DNA of 64,000 bases from Aggregicoccus sp. 17bor-14 (GTDB lineage: Bacteria > Myxococcota > Myxococcia > Myxococcales > Myxococcaceae). Positions 63,466-64,000 of this stretch are shown piece after piece (position 1 is the stretch's first letter; each line of letters starts with the position of its first letter). The notes beneath the pieces were generated by a model. It did no database searches. It was not told the DNA's origin and saw only the letters and a program-made list of their open reading frames with translations. The position numbers and the translations under genes were made by a program. The DNA lies in NCBI RefSeq assembly GCF_009659535.1, contig NZ_VJZZ01000024.1, positions 1 through 64,000 of the forward strand, written 5' to 3'.

Positions 63466-64000
63466 GTCGCGCGCGAGAGCCGCCAGGCACCTGCCACGGC
63501 CGCGAGCCCCAGCGTGGCGGCGAGCCCCACGCGCGCGCGGTGCAGGCGCAGCCACAGCTCCACGTTGTGCGAGCGCGCCCGGTCGTCGAAGTCCCCGTGC
63601 GCGCCACGGTCTCCGGGCAGGGGCGCATCCACGTTGTCCTGCGGCGTGCGCTCCACCTCGTTCGTCTGCTGGCCGCTGTAGGCCTTGCGCGCGAGGTAGT
63701 GGTCCAGGAGCCCCGGGATGAACTTCTGGCCGAGGATGGCTTTCATCGCGCTCCAGCCCACCCACAGCTCGCGCGAGGGGTGCTCGGCGGCGTAGAGGGC
63801 CGCGCGCGCGATGACCTCGGGCTGGTAGATGGGGGGCACCGGCTGCGGGTGCTGCGGGAGGCGGTTTCTCACCACGTCGAACTGCGGCGTGTTCACCGCG
63901 GGCAGCTGCAGCATGGTGACCTTCACCTTGCTGCGGTCGTGGATGAGCTCGCTGCGCAGTGAGTCGGTGAAGCCGCGGATGGCGGCCTTGCTACCGCAGT
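63462..64000 (-). CDS. Short-chain dehydrogenase/reductase, C-terminal part (5' end beyond window)
   Basis: About 179 codons are present. At the window edge the frame reads YCGSKAA, the SDR active-site Y-x3-K. It is followed by IRGFTDSLRSEL, VKVTMLQLPAVNTPQFD and QPEVIARAALYAAEH, all typical of classical SDRs. After the Rossmann fold comes an extension with a hydrophobic C-terminal segment (VGLAATLGLAAVAGAWRL), which may anchor it to the membrane. NAD(P)-dependent oxidation or reduction of an unknown substrate. Confidence 0.87.
   Translation of the reverse strand, partial: CGSKAAIRGFTDSLRSELIHDRSKVKVTMLQLPAVNTPQFDVVRNRLPQHPQPVPPIYQPEVIARAALYAAEHPSRELWVGWSAMKAILGQKFIPGLLDHYLARKAYSGQQTNEVERTPQDNVDAPLPGDRGAHGDFDDRARSHNVELWLRLHRARVGLAATLGLAAVAGAWRLSRAT

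Overview
This window reads as chromosomal DNA from a very GC-rich, aerobic, Gram-negative bacterium, most likely a myxobacterium (Myxococcota, probably Myxococcaceae). That assignment rests on gene content and codon style, not on a marker gene. The signs are codons ending almost always in G or C, several large PAS/GAF hybrid kinases, an ADOP-type permease, and an alternative complex III operon running straight into an A2-type caa3 oxidase operon. No rRNA, tRNA or CRISPR array is visible.

Left region, about 0-16 kb: metal handling. A transposase remnant lies at the left edge. After it come a CsoR/RcnR-type repressor with its palindromic operator and a P1B ATPase lacking the CPx motif (both minus strand). 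A CusCBA-like efflux operon (plus strand) follows, with an odd duplicated gene junction. Next are a bacterioferritin/ferredoxin pair divergent from a barrel protein plus cytochrome c lipoprotein, a copper ATPase (copA), and a divergent methyltransferase/ECF-sigma pair whose sigma factor has a CorE-like cysteine-rich tail.

Region 16-31.6 kb: ribA, then signalling. A MEDS-domain kinase is divergent from a degenerate receiver protein. A 630-base gap carries a strong AT-rich palindrome. Then come htpX, nhaR, a large ADOP permease, two overlapping multi-domain histidine kinases, a GAF protein and a CHASE-like sensor kinase.

Region 31.7-50 kb: transporters and stress or metabolic functions. These are an AI-2E-family exporter, a CLC protein with channel-like residues, small membrane proteins, a 302-residue helical repeat protein, an M48 lipoprotein protease, DUF2127, a PoxB-like ThDP enzyme and a CPA1 antiporter. 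They are followed by a fused GlcD-GlcF dehydrogenase coupled to an enolase-superfamily enzyme, the TIGR02587/TIGR02588 pair, a ferritin-like protein and a GST. The mix resembles general-stress or desiccation gene sets; that is inference.

Right region, 50.1-61.6 kb: one minus-strand respiratory operon, actA-B-C-D-E-F, a small gene, then coxB-coxA-coxC-coxD. All junctions overlap except the last, which has an 18-base gap. The products would form a quinol:cytochrome c oxidoreductase/oxidase chain. The window ends with a small membrane protein, a second AI-2E-family protein and a truncated SDR.
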